From positions 1 to 52,737 of the forward strand of contig CAMVRM010000019.1 of NCBI GenBank assembly GCA_947169885.1: DNA of 52,737 bases, written 5' to 3'. The stretch is from an uncultured Ruminococcus sp. Its GTDB lineage: Bacteria; Bacillota; Clostridia; Oscillospirales; Ruminococcaceae. The notes below the pieces were generated by a model, which saw only the letters and a list, made by a program, of their open reading frames with translations, ran no database searches and was not told the origin of the DNA. This document shows positions 16,220 to 25,481 of this stretch, piece by piece; within the stretch, counting starts at the first letter, position 1; every line of letters begins with the position of its first letter. The position numbers were made by a program, and so were the translations under genes.

Positions 16220-16268
16220 TTAGGTTCTAATGCCCTACGGTGTGCAGGTTCAAGTCCTGTCACCCGCA
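16220..16268 (+). repeat. Putative attR: 3' half of tRNA-Leu
   Basis: An exact 49-bp copy of 7410-7458 that lacks the 5' half of the tRNA, so it cannot be functional. It is followed by a terminator (16274-16305) that would suit the original tRNA. It marks the likely right border of the Cas9-bearing island. Confidence 0.8.
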
Positions 16269-16273
16269 TCGTA

Positions 16274-16305
16274 AACGCCCTCGTTGTCAACGCAGCGAGG
16301 GCGTT
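16274..16305 (+). terminator. Terminator following the tRNA-Leu 3' half
   Basis: AACGCCCTCG (16274-16283) pairs perfectly with CGAGGGCGTT (16296-16305), followed by TGTTTA. It is probably the native terminator of tRNA-Leu before the island inserted. Confidence 0.7.
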
Positions 16306-16452
16306 GTTTATCAGTGAACAGTGAATGGTGAATAGTGAACAGTTTATAGTGTCAAATGGGCGTTTTACTACTATTCGTTATTCACTTTTAACTTTTCACG
16401 ATCCACTAAGAAAATACCGTCCTGCGGCTCACGGCTATGGGACGGCTTGTTA
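16306..16452. other. Intergenic palindromic DNA
   Basis: GTGAACAGTGAATGGTGAATAGTGAACAG-type tandem motifs (about 16313-16342) face CTATTCGTTATTCACTTTTAACTTTTCAC (about 16370-16400), giving a long imperfect hairpin. A second stem, CCGTCC/GGGACGG, lies at about 16422-16446. No gene. Confidence 0.45.
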
Positions 16453-16464
16453 TTTCTATACAGC

Positions 16465-16500
16465 AAAAAAAGCCGCCGTCAGTTTGTTCTGACAGCGGCA
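16465..16500 (-). terminator. Terminator of the GH43 gene
   Basis: GCCGCTGTCAG and CTGACGGCGGC form a stem with one mismatch, followed on the minus strand by seven T. The duplicate of this terminator lies at about 8563-8603. Confidence 0.85.
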
Positions 16501-16535
16501 GAGGATATTTGATAGTTATGTTTTTTTTCTGTATT

Positions 16536-19082
16536 TTACATCAGCGAACGCTTTAATTCTATCAGGTCGGAGATGTTTATAACGCCGTCAATGTTCACAT
16601 CGCCCTGTGAAACATCGTTCAGGTCGCCCAGCCCGACAAGATAATTGCGGAGCATGGTAATGTCATTTTCATCGACTGTTCCGTTTGCGTCAACGTCACC
16701 GAAAAGCCTTACGGCAGGTACGGGTTCTGACGCTTTCTTTGCAACAGGCTCGAAGACGTAGCTGGATTCCTTTCCGTCGGAAGTCACGAGCTTGTAGCTG
16801 CCGTCAGCGTTGCACTTTATGCTGTAAGTGCCTGTTTTGCCGCTGTCTTCGGTGAGGGTGTATCTGCCGTCCTCACGGCGTTCGATCATGCGGTTGCCTG
16901 TTACTTTTCCGTCAGTCATGCGGCGGAAGCTGTAATAACCGTCATTTACCGCAGGGCATACGGGAGTTATCGAGAACAGCTGACAGTCATACGCATGGTA
17001 GGGATACTGTGAGATGTTTGCACCGTCGTCCTTTGACCACTCGAACACGTCAAGTGAACTGTTTCCGCCCGAGCATTTCGAGAGTATGCCGTAATAGCCG
17101 TTGTTCTCGACTATCTTGAACAGCTGATTGTCTGCGCCCGTGTATTCCGCAAGTTCAACATTTGTGCCGTCAGCTGCGGTGTTCGATGCAACAGAGATGC
17201 ACTTGGATTCATCACCGACAGATGCTATGCGGCACCAGCCGTCATTTTCAGCGATGATGCGGAACTGCTGTGCAAAGCAGCCGTTCTGTGTCCACTGCTG
17301 GATATTTGTGCCGTTTGCGGTGCTGCCGTTCGGCAGGTCAAGTGAAAGACCGCTGTTCTTGTTCACGATGTAGTAGCTGACACCCGAAAGAAGCTGTGTT
17401 CCGCTAACTCTCAGCGAAGCCCCGGGGTTTTCGTTCTTCACGGAATCGGCGTTGAAAATGAGATCATACTCCGAGTTTGTGAAGTCGCCTGTCCATGGAC
17501 GTTCCGAACCGTTGAACTGATCGTTCTTAGCGCCCCACACAGTCTGGTTGTTGCTGCCGACTGCGGTGAAGCTCATGACCTTTTTGTTCTTCTCGTTCTT
17601 GCCTGCGTAGAAGTAACCCTTGTATGTCTTGCTGTCGATAACGAGCGTTGCTTCGGCGGAGGAAGAAGCCTGTTTCCATGTGCCCTTTGCATCGCCCGAG
17701 ATAGTTCCGTCAGCGTTCAAGTTTATTGTCTTGTAGTTGATGATGTTGCCGTCAGTGGAGTTGCCGTGGTTTATGTATTCATACTTGCCAACGATGTCGC
17801 TCTCGTTGTAGCCGCCTGCCGAAAGCTTGTCGCCTGCGTATTCAAACGGAGTAACAACAGGCCAGCCGTCAGCGTTGAAGTACATCTGATGAACACGCAC
17901 TTCATGATACTCACTGCCGTCATCGAATCTTGCGTGATATAACAGATACCACTGACCGTCATCATCACGGAAAACGGAGTTGTGACCGCAAGCCATGTAC
18001 GCACGGTCAAGAGTCGAGAACTTGTAGTTGCCCATGACTTTCAGACCGACAGAATCAAGGTTCGTGTTTGCATTCAGGACAGCCTGATTTCCTGCGGCAT
18101 CAACGAACGGACCCATGGGAGACTTTGAGCGTGAGACACGCATATTATAGCCGCCGTTCGAGAAAAGACCGCCGTAAGTTGTCCAGAGGTAGTAATAGCC
18201 TGTGTCGGCGTTATACTCGATGAACGGACCTTCGCCCGATTTGCCGTAGCCGCCTGCGATCTTTGTGCCGAAGTAGCTGTCTACCATTCTGCCGTCAGAG
18301 GTAGTACCTGTCTTGGGGTGAATGCAGCGTCCTGTTTTCGGGTTGATCTCCAGCGTGAAGATACCGCCCGACCACGAGCCGTAGGTCATGTACATCTTGC
18401 CGTCAGTGCCATAGTAGATAGTCGGGTCAATGGCGTTCGGGAAAAGCTGATTGTTGAAATCGTGGTTGTTGAACCAGCTGTTGTTGTAAGTTACCTCGCC
18501 CTTTTGGATAAGATCGTCAACGTTCGTGGTGGTGTATTTTCTGTTGACTTTCTTTGTGGCGCTCGTTACGTAGCTGTCGTTGTCGTAGAAGCCCGAATAT
18601 ATGAGCGTGTCGCCGAAGGTGTAGGGTCCTTTGATGTTCTTAGACCACGCATAGCAGATGACCGAACGCTTGTATGTTGAACTTGTGCAGAAGTACATGA
18701 CGTATGCGCCCGTGCTTCCGTCAGGGCACTTGAACTCGGGGTTCCAGATAACATCGGGTGCCCATACCGAAAAACCGCCTGCGCAGTCTTCAAGATCCTC
18801 GCCTGCCCACGCAAAAGCTTTTTTGAGGTTTTCCGAAAGGTTGCCGAACTCAACGTTGTTGGTTCTTGCATAGCCGTTGGTGAAAGTGTACCAGTCCATA
18901 AGGTTGCTCGACTGCGCAGCATCAATGTGCGAGCCGAAAACATAGTAAGTCCCGTTGTCCTTGATTATCGAGGGATCGTGAACGGAAACTCTGTGACCAG
19001 CCGCATCTGCAAACACACTGTTCATGCCTGAAATGCTCAGACTGAGTGCGAGCAGAACAGCAGTTATCTTATTTTTTTTCAT
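16536..19082 (-). CDS. Secreted GH43 endo-arabinanase-like enzyme with lectin-type CBM13 and dockerin
   Basis: An 848-residue secreted enzyme expected to cut alpha-1,5-arabinan of pectin. Signal peptide 1-27; the GH43 propeller spans about 30-400 (RVSVHDPSIIKDNGTYYVF with the catalytic Asp, DPTIYYGTDGKMYMTYGSW, GEGPFIEY with the catalytic Glu). It is followed by the beta-barrel domain usual in clostridial arabinanases (about 410-540). A ricin-type CBM13 with NGCFAQQFRI and DNQLFKI repeats covers about 560-700. A C-terminal dockerin (GDVDANGTVDENDITML, GDVNIDGVINISDLIEL) ends the protein. GGAGGAAGAACA precedes the ATG. Its 3' 429 bp are duplicated at 8556-9146. The 12-mer TGACAGTTCGTT upstream (19107-19118) recurs before the pectinase gene. 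Confidence 0.9.
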   Translation of the reverse strand: MKKNKITAVLLALSLSISGMNSVFADAAGHRVSVHDPSIIKDNGTYYVFGSHIDAAQSSNLMDWYTFTNGYARTNNVEFGNLSENLKKAFAWAGEDLEDCAGGFSVWAPDVIWNPEFKCPDGSTGAYVMYFCTSSTYKRSVICYAWSKNIKGPYTFGDTLIYSGFYDNDSYVTSATKKVNRKYTTTNVDDLIQKGEVTYNNSWFNNHDFNNQLFPNAIDPTIYYGTDGKMYMTYGSWSGGIFTLEINPKTGRCIHPKTGTTSDGRMVDSYFGTKIAGGYGKSGEGPFIEYNADTGYYYLWTTYGGLFSNGGYNMRVSRSKSPMGPFVDAAGNQAVLNANTNLDSVGLKVMGNYKFSTLDRAYMACGHNSVFRDDDGQWYLLYHARFDDGSEYHEVRVHQMYFNADGWPVVTPFEYAGDKLSAGGYNESDIVGKYEYINHGNSTDGNIINYKTINLNADGTISGDAKGTWKQASSSAEATLVIDSKTYKGYFYAGKNEKNKKVMSFTAVGSNNQTVWGAKNDQFNGSERPWTGDFTNSEYDLIFNADSVKNENPGASLRVSGTQLLSGVSYYIVNKNSGLSLDLPNGSTANGTNIQQWTQNGCFAQQFRIIAENDGWCRIASVGDESKCISVASNTAADGTNVELAEYTGADNQLFKIVENNGYYGILSKCSGGNSSLDVFEWSKDDGANISQYPYHAYDCQLFSITPVCPAVNDGYYSFRRMTDGKVTGNRMIERREDGRYTLTEDSGKTGTYSIKCNADGSYKLVTSDGKESSYVFEPVAKKASEPVPAVRLFGDVDANGTVDENDITMLRNYLVGLGDLNDVSQGDVNIDGVINISDLIELKRSLM

Positions 19083-19106
19083 TGTTCTTCCTCCTGAGTT
19101 CTTTTG

Positions 19107-19118
19107 TGACAGTTCGTT
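19107..19118. promoter_or_regulatory. Shared 12-mer, possible regulator site (GH43 side)
   Basis: TGACAGTTCGTT occurs here, 25 bp upstream of the GH43 start codon, and again at 21879-21890 before the pectinase gene. The two sites flank the AraC-type regulator gene. A binding role is inference. Confidence 0.35.
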
Positions 19119-19384
19119 TATTTCTGAAAATAATATATCAGATTAACAAATTGCCTGCAATGGACGATATGGCTGTTTTTATGGATTATTCGGTTCACGG
19201 TATGCAAAAATAACTCCTGATGAATGTCGGTTTCTTATTATTATATAGGACCGTTTGAACGCTGTTATACGTGCAAAATTTTTTGTAAATCAGGATTTAA
19301 TATTTTTTTAACGCAGAGTATTGTAGAAGTAAAAGGCACTCATGATAACGCACTTTACAAGCTGTTTAAAACATGATATAATTA

Positions 19385-19541
19385 TAGCAATCCAAGAAAA
19401 TAACAACACAAATCTTTCGGATAAAATTCCACATTGCTGCGTCAAACTCCCTTGCAGGGCGACAGCCCAACTGCGGTCGTTTTCCTTGCACTGTGAAATT
19501 TTCTCTCGAAATCTTTATGTTGCTATTTTCTTGTATTGCTA
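19385..19541. mobile_element. MITE-2 copy A (157 bp)
   Basis: The ends TAGCAATCCAAGAAAATA and TATTTTCTTGTATTGCTA are inverted repeats with one mismatch, flanked by TA on both sides (19383-19384, 19542-19543). This is the target duplication expected of IS630/mariner-type elements. It is the same family as 46291-46447 but in the opposite orientation. It sits directly before the regulator gene, so it could affect its expression. No open frame. Confidence 0.85.
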
Positions 19542-19573
19542 TAAGACAATAAACTCGGGAGAGGAGTGAGCGT

Positions 19574-21778
19574 GTGAAGAAAATTTGCGTTATAATGTTG
19601 GGTTTTCATTCGGAATATGCACGAATGACAGCCGAGGGTATGAACGATCAGGCTGAGGCGCTGGGGTATTCGCTTTATATCCACAGCTACTTCGGCTATC
19701 ACAGTCCGTCCGAGAAAATAAGGGCAGGCGAAATGAACATTCTGGAACTTATCAGCGCCGATGAATATGATGCCTTTATTATCCGTTCCGGAGTTGTCCA
19801 TGGTGATGCTGTCGGCGAAAAGATACGGGACATCGCTTTTCGGAGCGGAAAGCCCGTGCTTGACCTTGATGTGTTCTGTTCGCCCGGATCGCCTGACGGA
19901 ACATGGGCTGACAGGAAAAAATTCAGGCTGCTCACCGAACATCTTCTCGATGTTCACGGGCTGACGGACATATGGTGTCTTGCTGGACCGAAAGGCGACC
20001 CCTATTCCGAGAGCAGGCTTATGGGGTATCGTGATGCCATGCGCTCACACGGTATCGAACCCAAAGAAGAACAGATGATATACGGCGACTTCTGGAAAGA
20101 TCATGCGGCGGCGCTTGCGGATATGATAGCAGACGGAAAGCTCCCACGTCCGCAGGCGGTAGCTTGTGCGGCGACCGTTCCTGCTGTTTCGCTCATCGAA
20201 CGGCTGACAGAACGGGGGATAAGAGTTCCGCAGGATATAGCAGTCACGGGCTTTGACAGGTTCATAGTAGGGGAGTTATGCACGCCGACTGTTACTTACG
20301 CTTCGTCCTCCAACTACGATCAGGGAGTGCTTGCGGTCATAAAGCTTCACGAGATGATGACGGGACAGACTGCCGTTTCAGTGCCGCTCCAGCCCGAATG
20401 TATTTTTCCGTCAGCAAGCTGCGGCTGTATCGGCAACAGCGACAGCATAATGCGCCGCATGAAGTCCGATCTTCTTGAACAGCTTGAACAGGAGGATCTT
20501 TTCCGCAACAGCGGTATGCAGGAAACTCTTTCGGCTGCCGAAGATCTTCAGGATTTCCTTATGCGGATCGTAAGAGTTGAATACCTGATAAGGGGCTTGC
20601 ACACGATCCATTACTTCATATGCGATGACTGGGACAGCATGAACGAACAGGCTGACACGTCTTACCGTTCCGACGGCTATTCCGACAGGCTCATCGTCCA
20701 CACACATTCGCCTCTGGACGGCAGCAGCAGATGCCTTTTGCACCGAAAGGACATAACGGATTATCTTTCTGACGGCGGCGGACATAAAGCATACTATCTG
20801 TTCCCGATACACTATGAGGACAGGGCTTTCGGGTTTATCGCCGTCAGGTTCACCGAGAGCCGATACGCACCTGACGGACTTCTGCGCAGCTGGCTGCAAA
20901 TAGTCAGCAATTCCCTCGAAATGCTAAGGATACGCAGCTGTCTCACAAGGTTCAGTATGCGCAGGCATCTTGCGGCAGTTCGTGACAACCTTACGGGTTT
21001 TTACAACAAGCGGGGTTTTGAGGAGCTTTCTGCCGAGATGTATGAATACTCGGTATTCCACCATGAAAAGCTAATGCTTTGCGTGATAAGGCTGTATCAT
21101 CTTTCGGAAGCGAGCAGGGAACTGGGCTTTGAAGCGGTGAACGATGCAGTCATGGCTGTGTCTGACGTGATAAGCCGATACCGCAGGGGGAATGAACAGT
21201 GCTGCCGAACAGATCAGGGACGGTTCTGGATCGTGGGGACTTCGGATGCGGAAGATCACTATCTGCCGTCTGAGAACAGGGCTTTTGCAGAGGAATGCCG
21301 CCGACAGCTCTCGGTCATAGACGAAAAAGGCATCATGCAGCTCGACATGGCTGTGTTCTGTGAACACCCCGGGGAGAGAAGCCTTGAAAGCCTTGTTAAA
21401 ACGCTGGAATTCAAGCTGAGCAAAAAACACCTGAACGACAGCCGCCATATGCTTCACATACACAATATCCACGATCTTCGCTCGGCGCTTTACAAACACC
21501 CCGAACAGAAGTGGACTATCGAACAAATGGCACAGACGGTGCTTCTCAGCCGAACGCATTTCCAGAGGATATACCGTCAGACTTTCGGGATAAGCGCATC
21601 TGCCGATCTTATCAACGCAAGGATAAAGCTTGCAAAGGAACTTCTTCTGCTGGGCAACAGCATAACCGAGACTGCGGAACTCTGCGGTTACAGCTCGGCG
21701 GACTATTTCATGCACCAGTTCAAGAAGATGACAGCGCTCACACCCTCGGAATGGCTGGACACTCAGAGAAAAAAGTAA
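19574..21778 (+). CDS. Hybrid regulator: LacI-type sensor, degenerate GGDEF domain and AraC DNA-binding domain
   Basis: A 734-residue cytoplasmic regulator starting at GTG behind GGGAGAGGAG. Residues 1-290 form a periplasmic-binding-protein-like sugar sensor (VIMLGFHSEYARMTAEGM, SLIERLTERGIRVPQDIAVTGFD). A GAF-like stretch of about 170 residues follows. Residues about 475-620 resemble a GGDEF domain (VRDNLTGFYNKRGFEEL), but the signature loop reads TDQGRF, so cyclase activity is unlikely. The last 100 residues are an AraC/XylS pair of helix-turn-helices (TIEQMAQTVLLSRTHFQRIYRQ and ITETAELCGYSSADYFMHQFKK). Between an arabinanase and a pectinase gene, control of pectin or arabinan use is likely; the ligand is unknown. 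Confidence 0.85.
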   Translation: MKKICVIMLGFHSEYARMTAEGMNDQAEALGYSLYIHSYFGYHSPSEKIRAGEMNILELISADEYDAFIIRSGVVHGDAVGEKIRDIAFRSGKPVLDLDVFCSPGSPDGTWADRKKFRLLTEHLLDVHGLTDIWCLAGPKGDPYSESRLMGYRDAMRSHGIEPKEEQMIYGDFWKDHAAALADMIADGKLPRPQAVACAATVPAVSLIERLTERGIRVPQDIAVTGFDRFIVGELCTPTVTYASSSNYDQGVLAVIKLHEMMTGQTAVSVPLQPECIFPSASCGCIGNSDSIMRRMKSDLLEQLEQEDLFRNSGMQETLSAAEDLQDFLMRIVRVEYLIRGLHTIHYFICDDWDSMNEQADTSYRSDGYSDRLIVHTHSPLDGSSRCLLHRKDITDYLSDGGGHKAYYLFPIHYEDRAFGFIAVRFTESRYAPDGLLRSWLQIVSNSLEMLRIRSCLTRFSMRRHLAAVRDNLTGFYNKRGFEELSAEMYEYSVFHHEKLMLCVIRLYHLSEASRELGFEAVNDAVMAVSDVISRYRRGNEQCCRTDQGRFWIVGTSDAEDHYLPSENRAFAEECRRQLSVIDEKGIMQLDMAVFCEHPGERSLESLVKTLEFKLSKKHLNDSRHMLHIHNIHDLRSALYKHPEQKWTIEQMAQTVLLSRTHFQRIYRQTFGISASADLINARIKLAKELLLLGNSITETAELCGYSSADYFMHQFKKMTALTPSEWLDTQRKK

Positions 21779-21878
21779 AAAAAACTTCATAATAAAGGAA
21801 CAATAAGACAGTCAATGGCACAATATTACATTGACTGTTTTGTTGTTTTTTGTTAAAATAATTGTACAAATATCTTTT

Positions 21879-21890
21879 TGACAGTTCGTT
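21879..21890. promoter_or_regulatory. Shared 12-mer, possible regulator site (pectinase side)
   Basis: A second exact copy of TGACAGTTCGTT, 53 bp before the pectinase start codon and overlapping a TTGACA -35-like sequence. Confidence 0.35.
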
Positions 21891-21942
21891 ATATTTGTGT
21901 ATTTTGTTATATCCGTATATTTATGACCAGGGAGGAACGCAT

Positions 21943-24900
21943 ATGAAAAATACAGGCAAAAGAGCAGCAAGCATTGCTCTTGCCGCAGGAATGGTGCTGT
22001 CAACAGCTGCACCGCTCATGCCTCAGATGCAGACCGCTATCACAGCTTTTGCAGGTGAGAATGATTTCAACTGGACAACTTACTCCAAAAAGGATTCGTC
22101 ATGGTGGAAAGGCTCGGAAGCAGCTTCTCTTGCTGACGAGATGATCGCTTATCAGCTTTCTGACGGCGGCTGGCGCAAGGACATGAAAACTGAGACCACA
22201 GGTTCGTGGAACAAATCCACTATCGACAACAACGCCACATGGGGACAGATACGTTTCCTTGCGACTATTTACAAAGAGACAGGAACTCAGAAGTATAAGA
22301 CTGCCTGCCTTAAAGGTATTGACCTGCTCATAAACGGTCAGTACTCAAACGGCGGCTGGCCGCAGGTGTTCAACGATGCAGGCACTTATCACGCACACAT
22401 AACCTATAACGACAGCGCAATGGTGCAGGTGTTGAAGATCATGCTCGAAATTTCGCAGAAGTCGGGTGCATTCTCGTGGGTCGACAGCAGCTATCAGAGC
22501 AAGGCTGAGAACGCCGTGAACAAGGGCATACAGTGCATTCTCAACACGCAGATAAAGATCAACGGAACTCTTACGGCATGGGGTCAGCAGCACGATGAAT
22601 ACACCCTTGCTCCCGCAGGAGCAAGAGCATATGAACTTCCGTCAGTCTGCACTTCGGAAAGTGCGGGAGTTGTTGACTTCCTGCGCTCGCTCCCCGAATC
22701 CAAACAGAGCGCAGCCGTTATCCGCAGCATAAATGCGGCTGTAAGGTGGTTCGACTCGGTGAAGATCGAGAACAAGAAGTTCGACTGGAACGCAGACAAG
22801 ACCGACAAGGTGTTAACAACTGTCAGCGGTTCGACTATCTGGGCAAGGTTCTATGACTTGCAGAACAGCAAGCCGCTGTTCTCTGACCGTGACGGCAAGG
22901 CTTACACCGATGTTTCACAGATAAGCTTAGAGCGCAGAACAGGCTATTCGTGGTATGGTACATGGTGCGCAAACAACATAAAGCTGGGAACTCTGCCCGA
23001 GCCTGCCGAGACAACTCCGCAGACACAGGGTACTCACCTTTATGTAGGTTACAGCGGAAAGTCTCAGAATTACAGCACCATTCAGGCGGCGGTAGATGCG
23101 GCGGCAGCTTTGAAGCCCAACTCCGAGGACACACGTGTGAGCATACACATTGCCCCCGGTACTTACCGTGAGCAGGTGCGTGTAAATACACCTTATATAA
23201 GCTTTATCAATGATGACCCCACAAAGGAAGTCAAGATAACATGGTACTACGGCATAGGCTATAAATATTATAGTATGGGCAGTGACGGCTATTACAACTC
23301 CTCGAATGCAAAGTCCAAGTCCGCAAAGGGCGAGGCAACACGCTGGGGAAGCGCAGTTGCACTGCACACAAACGCTTCAAACTTCCGTGCGGAATATATC
23401 ACGTTTGAGAACTCATTCAACCGCTATGTCACCGATGAGGAAGTAAGCGACGGCGTTGAACCTTCGGGCAGTGAAGCTATCACTTTCCAGCGCTACAAGG
23501 GTGCTGACGTTAAGAGCAAGACTGCAACAGAGCGTGCGGCGGCTATCGCTATCGAGGGCGACAACAGCGAATTTTATAAGTGTACTTTCTTAGGAAGTCA
23601 GGACACACTTTTCACAAGAGGTGCGCATGAATACTTCCGTGAGTGCCGCATCGAGGGCAACACCGACTATATCTTCGGTCAGGGAACGTGCATCTTCCAG
23701 AATTGCGACCTTGTATGGGCAGGCTATACCGACAAGGCAGTCGGCGGCTATATCACAGCGGCTAAGAGCGACGGAAAATATCTGTTCTCCGACTGCAATA
23801 TCTTCGGCGCAAGCGGCATGAAAGTCGGCGCAGGAAACTTCGGCAGACCGTGGGGCGCAGATGCTGACGTTGCATTCGTGAACACCAAGCTTTCCTCCGA
23901 GAGCATGATCTGTTCCGCAGGCTGGGCAAGCATGAGCGGCAATCAGCCTCAGAATGCAAAGTTCAAGGAATACAACACCACCGTGAACGGCAGTCCTGTC
24001 AACACTTCGGGACGTGTGTCGGGAACAGTCAAGAGTTCCGCAAGCGGTCTTGACGTTAAGACTTATCTGAACGGCTGGTCTCCTTATTACTATACCAACG
24101 CAGGAACACCCTCTCAGCCCATAACCGTTGACCCGATAAACGGCACACTTATCAAGGCGCTCACACCGCAGGCTAACGAATATTCCGCACTCTGGGCGAT
24201 AGACTCGTCACTTGATTACGGCGATCTGCTTTACACCGACCGTGACAACATGACCTATACCTATATCCCCGATCAGCTCCTCGGCGCTGAAAGGATAGTA
24301 ACTCCCTGCGACGCTAAGAAGATAAGCGGCGACCTTGCATCTTTCACCGCAAACAGCAACATCACCGTTTATATCGCACTTGACAACAGAGTGACTTCCG
24401 TTCCTTCGTGGCTGTCCGGCTACAACAAAACAGGTCTTACCGTAAAGAGCAGTACTGACGTTGTTTACGATATTTACAGCTGTGACTTCAAGTCGGGCGA
24501 AAAGGTAACTCTCGGCACGAACGGTCAGTCGAGCAGCTGCACAGGCTACACGGCATTCGTCAAGAAGCTTATTCCCGAGCCGATAAGCGGCAATAAGGTG
24601 ATAAGACTTTCTCCCGATGAGAACGCACTTCCCGACCTCTGGGCGATAGACACCGACATACAGCCCGGCGACCTTATCTACACAGACCGTGAGGGCGTTA
24701 CTTATTCCGAACTTCCCACAGCGCTTATAGGTGCGGAAGCTATCCTCACTCCCTGTGACGGCAAGAAGATAGACTCCGACCTTGCATCGTTCACAGCCGC
24801 AGGCGATATAACTGTTTATGTTATCTATGACAGCAGGATCACCGCCGCAACTCCTGCATGGCTCACAAGCTATACCAAGACACAGATGCAGGTCAAGAAC

Positions 24901-25230
24901 AGTCAGGATGTTTACTACGATGTTTATAGCAGAGACTTCGCACCGGGCGAGAAAGTAACTCTCGGCACGAACGGACAGCAGAGCAGCTGCACGGGCTATT
25001 CGGTGCTTGTTTCGTGGCTCGAAGTCACATATGAAAAGACGATCGGCGACTTCAACGGCGACGGCGATTTCAACATCATCGACGCATCTATGCTTTACAG
25101 GTGGCTGAAAAACGAGAACAGCTTTAACCTTACCGACCGCAAGACGGCGGATGTCAACAATGACGGCTATATCGACATAAATGACGTTAACAAGATGCTC
25201 AATGTTCTCAGCGGAAACGATACGTTCTGA
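21943..25230 (+). CDS. Secreted bifunctional pectinase: PL10 pectate lyase and CE8 pectin methylesterase, with dockerin
   Basis: I start at ATG 21943 because GGGAGG lies eight bases upstream and a signal peptide (MKNTGKRAASIALAAGMVLS) follows, giving 1095 residues. The N-terminal ~340 residues are a PL10 pectate lyase (SDGGWRKDM, WNKSTIDNNATWGQI, YSNGGWPQVF). Residues about 360-710 are a CE8 methylesterase (FLGSQDTLF and EGNTDYIFGQG carry the two catalytic Asp; GRPWG the conserved Arg/Trp). Two copies of an unnamed domain of about 125 residues follow (ALWAID ... TLGTNGQSSSCTGY in the first; LWAID ... TLGTNGQQSSCTGY in the second). A dockerin ends the protein (GDFNGDGDFNIIDASMLYRW, ADVNNDGYIDINDVNKML). 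De-esterification and lyase action in one chain suit highly methylated pectin. Confidence 0.9.
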   Translation: MKNTGKRAASIALAAGMVLSTAAPLMPQMQTAITAFAGENDFNWTTYSKKDSSWWKGSEAASLADEMIAYQLSDGGWRKDMKTETTGSWNKSTIDNNATWGQIRFLATIYKETGTQKYKTACLKGIDLLINGQYSNGGWPQVFNDAGTYHAHITYNDSAMVQVLKIMLEISQKSGAFSWVDSSYQSKAENAVNKGIQCILNTQIKINGTLTAWGQQHDEYTLAPAGARAYELPSVCTSESAGVVDFLRSLPESKQSAAVIRSINAAVRWFDSVKIENKKFDWNADKTDKVLTTVSGSTIWARFYDLQNSKPLFSDRDGKAYTDVSQISLERRTGYSWYGTWCANNIKLGTLPEPAETTPQTQGTHLYVGYSGKSQNYSTIQAAVDAAAALKPNSEDTRVSIHIAPGTYREQVRVNTPYISFINDDPTKEVKITWYYGIGYKYYSMGSDGYYNSSNAKSKSAKGEATRWGSAVALHTNASNFRAEYITFENSFNRYVTDEEVSDGVEPSGSEAITFQRYKGADVKSKTATERAAAIAIEGDNSEFYKCTFLGSQDTLFTRGAHEYFRECRIEGNTDYIFGQGTCIFQNCDLVWAGYTDKAVGGYITAAKSDGKYLFSDCNIFGASGMKVGAGNFGRPWGADADVAFVNTKLSSESMICSAGWASMSGNQPQNAKFKEYNTTVNGSPVNTSGRVSGTVKSSASGLDVKTYLNGWSPYYYTNAGTPSQPITVDPINGTLIKALTPQANEYSALWAIDSSLDYGDLLYTDRDNMTYTYIPDQLLGAERIVTPCDAKKISGDLASFTANSNITVYIALDNRVTSVPSWLSGYNKTGLTVKSSTDVVYDIYSCDFKSGEKVTLGTNGQSSSCTGYTAFVKKLIPEPISGNKVIRLSPDENALPDLWAIDTDIQPGDLIYTDREGVTYSELPTALIGAEAILTPCDGKKIDSDLASFTAAGDITVYVIYDSRITAATPAWLTSYTKTQMQVKNSQDVYYDVYSRDFAPGEKVTLGTNGQQSSCTGYSVLVSWLEVTYEKTIGDFNGDGDFNIIDASMLYRWLKNENSFNLTDRKTADVNNDGYIDINDVNKMLNVLSGNDTF

Positions 25231-25260
25231 TAACAGACTCTTCGTGCATAATAAATGAAC

Positions 25261-25305
25261 AAGCCCATAGGTACGGTCAGCAGGCTGTATCTATGGGCTT
25301 TGTTT
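25261..25305 (+). terminator. Terminator of the pectinase gene
   Basis: AAGCCCATAG (25261-25270) pairs with CTATGGGCTT (25291-25300), followed by TGTTTTG. Confidence 0.85.
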
Positions 25306-25481
25306 TGATGTGCATCTTCATGGCAGATAAAAAACATAAATAATTTTTCAGATAAAAGTTAATTTATTTTACAGCATATTGACAAGTAAAGAATTATGTG
25401 CTATATTTATGATGTGCAGGTGCGATAGATTCGTTGCGCCTAAAATGATTATTTTTATTCATTTTGAAGGGAGTAGTTGAA

